Shown piece after piece: positions 63,569 to 64,000 of a stretch of 64,000 nucleotides of DNA; position 1 is the stretch's first letter, and each line of letters starts with the position of its first letter. Both the position numbers and the translations under genes were made by a program. The notes beneath the pieces were generated by a model. It was not told the origin of the DNA. It was given only the letters and a program-made list of their open reading frames with translations, and searched no databases. The stretch spans positions 496,001-560,000 of the forward strand of contig NZ_VWNC01000001.1 in the NCBI RefSeq assembly GCF_013387455.1, read 5' to 3'. The stretch is from Mariprofundus sp. NF (GTDB taxonomy: Bacteria; Pseudomonadota; Zetaproteobacteria; Mariprofundales; Mariprofundaceae).

Positions 63569-64000
63569 ATGAATCTGTTGGCAAACCCTGAGGTTACCCT
63601 GGATGAGGGCCCGGAGGTCATGCCGCAAGAAAATCCTCCCTGCTATGAACAACTCATAGAAGAGCATGGACTAAGCGACAATAAAGTAGAAAGCATCATC
63701 ACCAAATATCTGCAGGAGAGAGAGCTCAAGCCCTATCAGGCCGAGCTGATCAAACTGCAGCAACATCTTGATAAAACGAATCAACGTATGATTATTCTAT
63801 TTGAAGGCCGGGATGCAGCAGCCAAGGGCGGCACCATTCGCCGCGTTACCCGTTACATGAATGAAAAACATTACCGCATCATCGCTATGGGAAAGCCGAC
63901 CGAAGAGCAGCGTAGTCAGTGGTTCTTCCAGAAATATGTCTCCCAGTTTCCACATGGTGGCGAGGTCGTGCTGTTTGATCGCAGCTGGTACAACCGGGCC
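63569..64000 (+). CDS. ppk2: Polyphosphate kinase 2, copy 3 (partial, cut by window end)
   Basis: The first 144 codons of a third tandem PPK2. It opens MNLLANPEVTLDEGPEV, then runs parallel to the other two from about residue 25. The P-loop reads GRDAAAKGGT, with Ala replacing the Gly before Lys that copies 1 and 2 have, and the Walker B-like segment reads VVLFDRSWYNRA. The ATG at 63569 lies after AAGGAG and AAAGAG. The lid and C-terminus lie outside the window. Confidence 0.92.
   Translation, partial: MNLLANPEVTLDEGPEVMPQENPPCYEQLIEEHGLSDNKVESIITKYLQERELKPYQAELIKLQQHLDKTNQRMIILFEGRDAAAKGGTIRRVTRYMNEKHYRIIAMGKPTEEQRSQWFFQKYVSQFPHGGEVVLFDRSWYNRA

Overview
The window reads as chromosome from a Gram-negative, environmental proteobacterium. 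It has lipid A export (MsbA), SPOR, AmiC and M23 envelope genes, an argC and panBCD, and a large polyphosphate locus. The gene content and a cellulose-synthase-like exopolysaccharide cluster with SH3b and CotH proteins suggest an iron-oxidising Zetaproteobacterium of the Mariprofundus type. This placement is inference from gene content; the window holds no rRNA or other marker that settles it.

Positions 1-8620 form an AT-richer accessory island. It carries a Lon-like AAA+ ATPase followed by four 113-bp tandem repeats, a PD-(D/E)XK-type protein, a three-gene ABC-3C conflict system (SMEK protein, small middle component, DUF2326 ATPase), a DUF2971 protein and an AlpA-like regulator. The island ends at a 23-bp copy of a tRNA 3' end (probably tRNA-Asn), followed at once by a strong terminator. 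This looks like the distal attachment site of an element integrated in a tRNA gene whose intact copy and integrase lie to the left of the window.

Positions 9057-24546 hold eight consecutive plus-strand genes for a secreted polysaccharide: BcsB-like protein with SH3b, glycosyltransferase with N-terminal MshEN (c-di-GMP type) repeats, polytopic membrane protein, glycosidase-like lipoprotein, outer-membrane-barrel-like protein, giant SH3b/CotH protein, nucleotide-transporter-like protein and GDP-mannose pyrophosphorylase. As far as I recall, an eight-gene cluster of this sort has been proposed for twisted-stalk formation in Zetaproteobacteria; I could not check it. AmiC and MsbA follow.

Positions 27616-56724 are mostly housekeeping: a Ppx/GppA phosphatase, a gamma carbonic anhydrase-like protein, argC, a DUF1538 pair with a P-II-like protein and a CBS protein, sucA and an E2 that lacks the usual subunit-binding domain, a coiled-coil POTRA protein, htpG, a DNA glycosylase, an MBL hydrolase, panBCD, deoxynucleoside kinase, folK, a gamma-glutamyltransferase, SPOR, REC, M23 and xseA.

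Positions 56778-64000 are a phosphate-storage locus: a 49-residue acidic protein, a degenerate receiver-like protein, ppk1, ppx and three tandem PPK2 genes, the last cut by the window edge. Three Pho-box-like 7-4-7 repeats lie in this locus, two of them divergent between ppk1 and the receiver-like gene.
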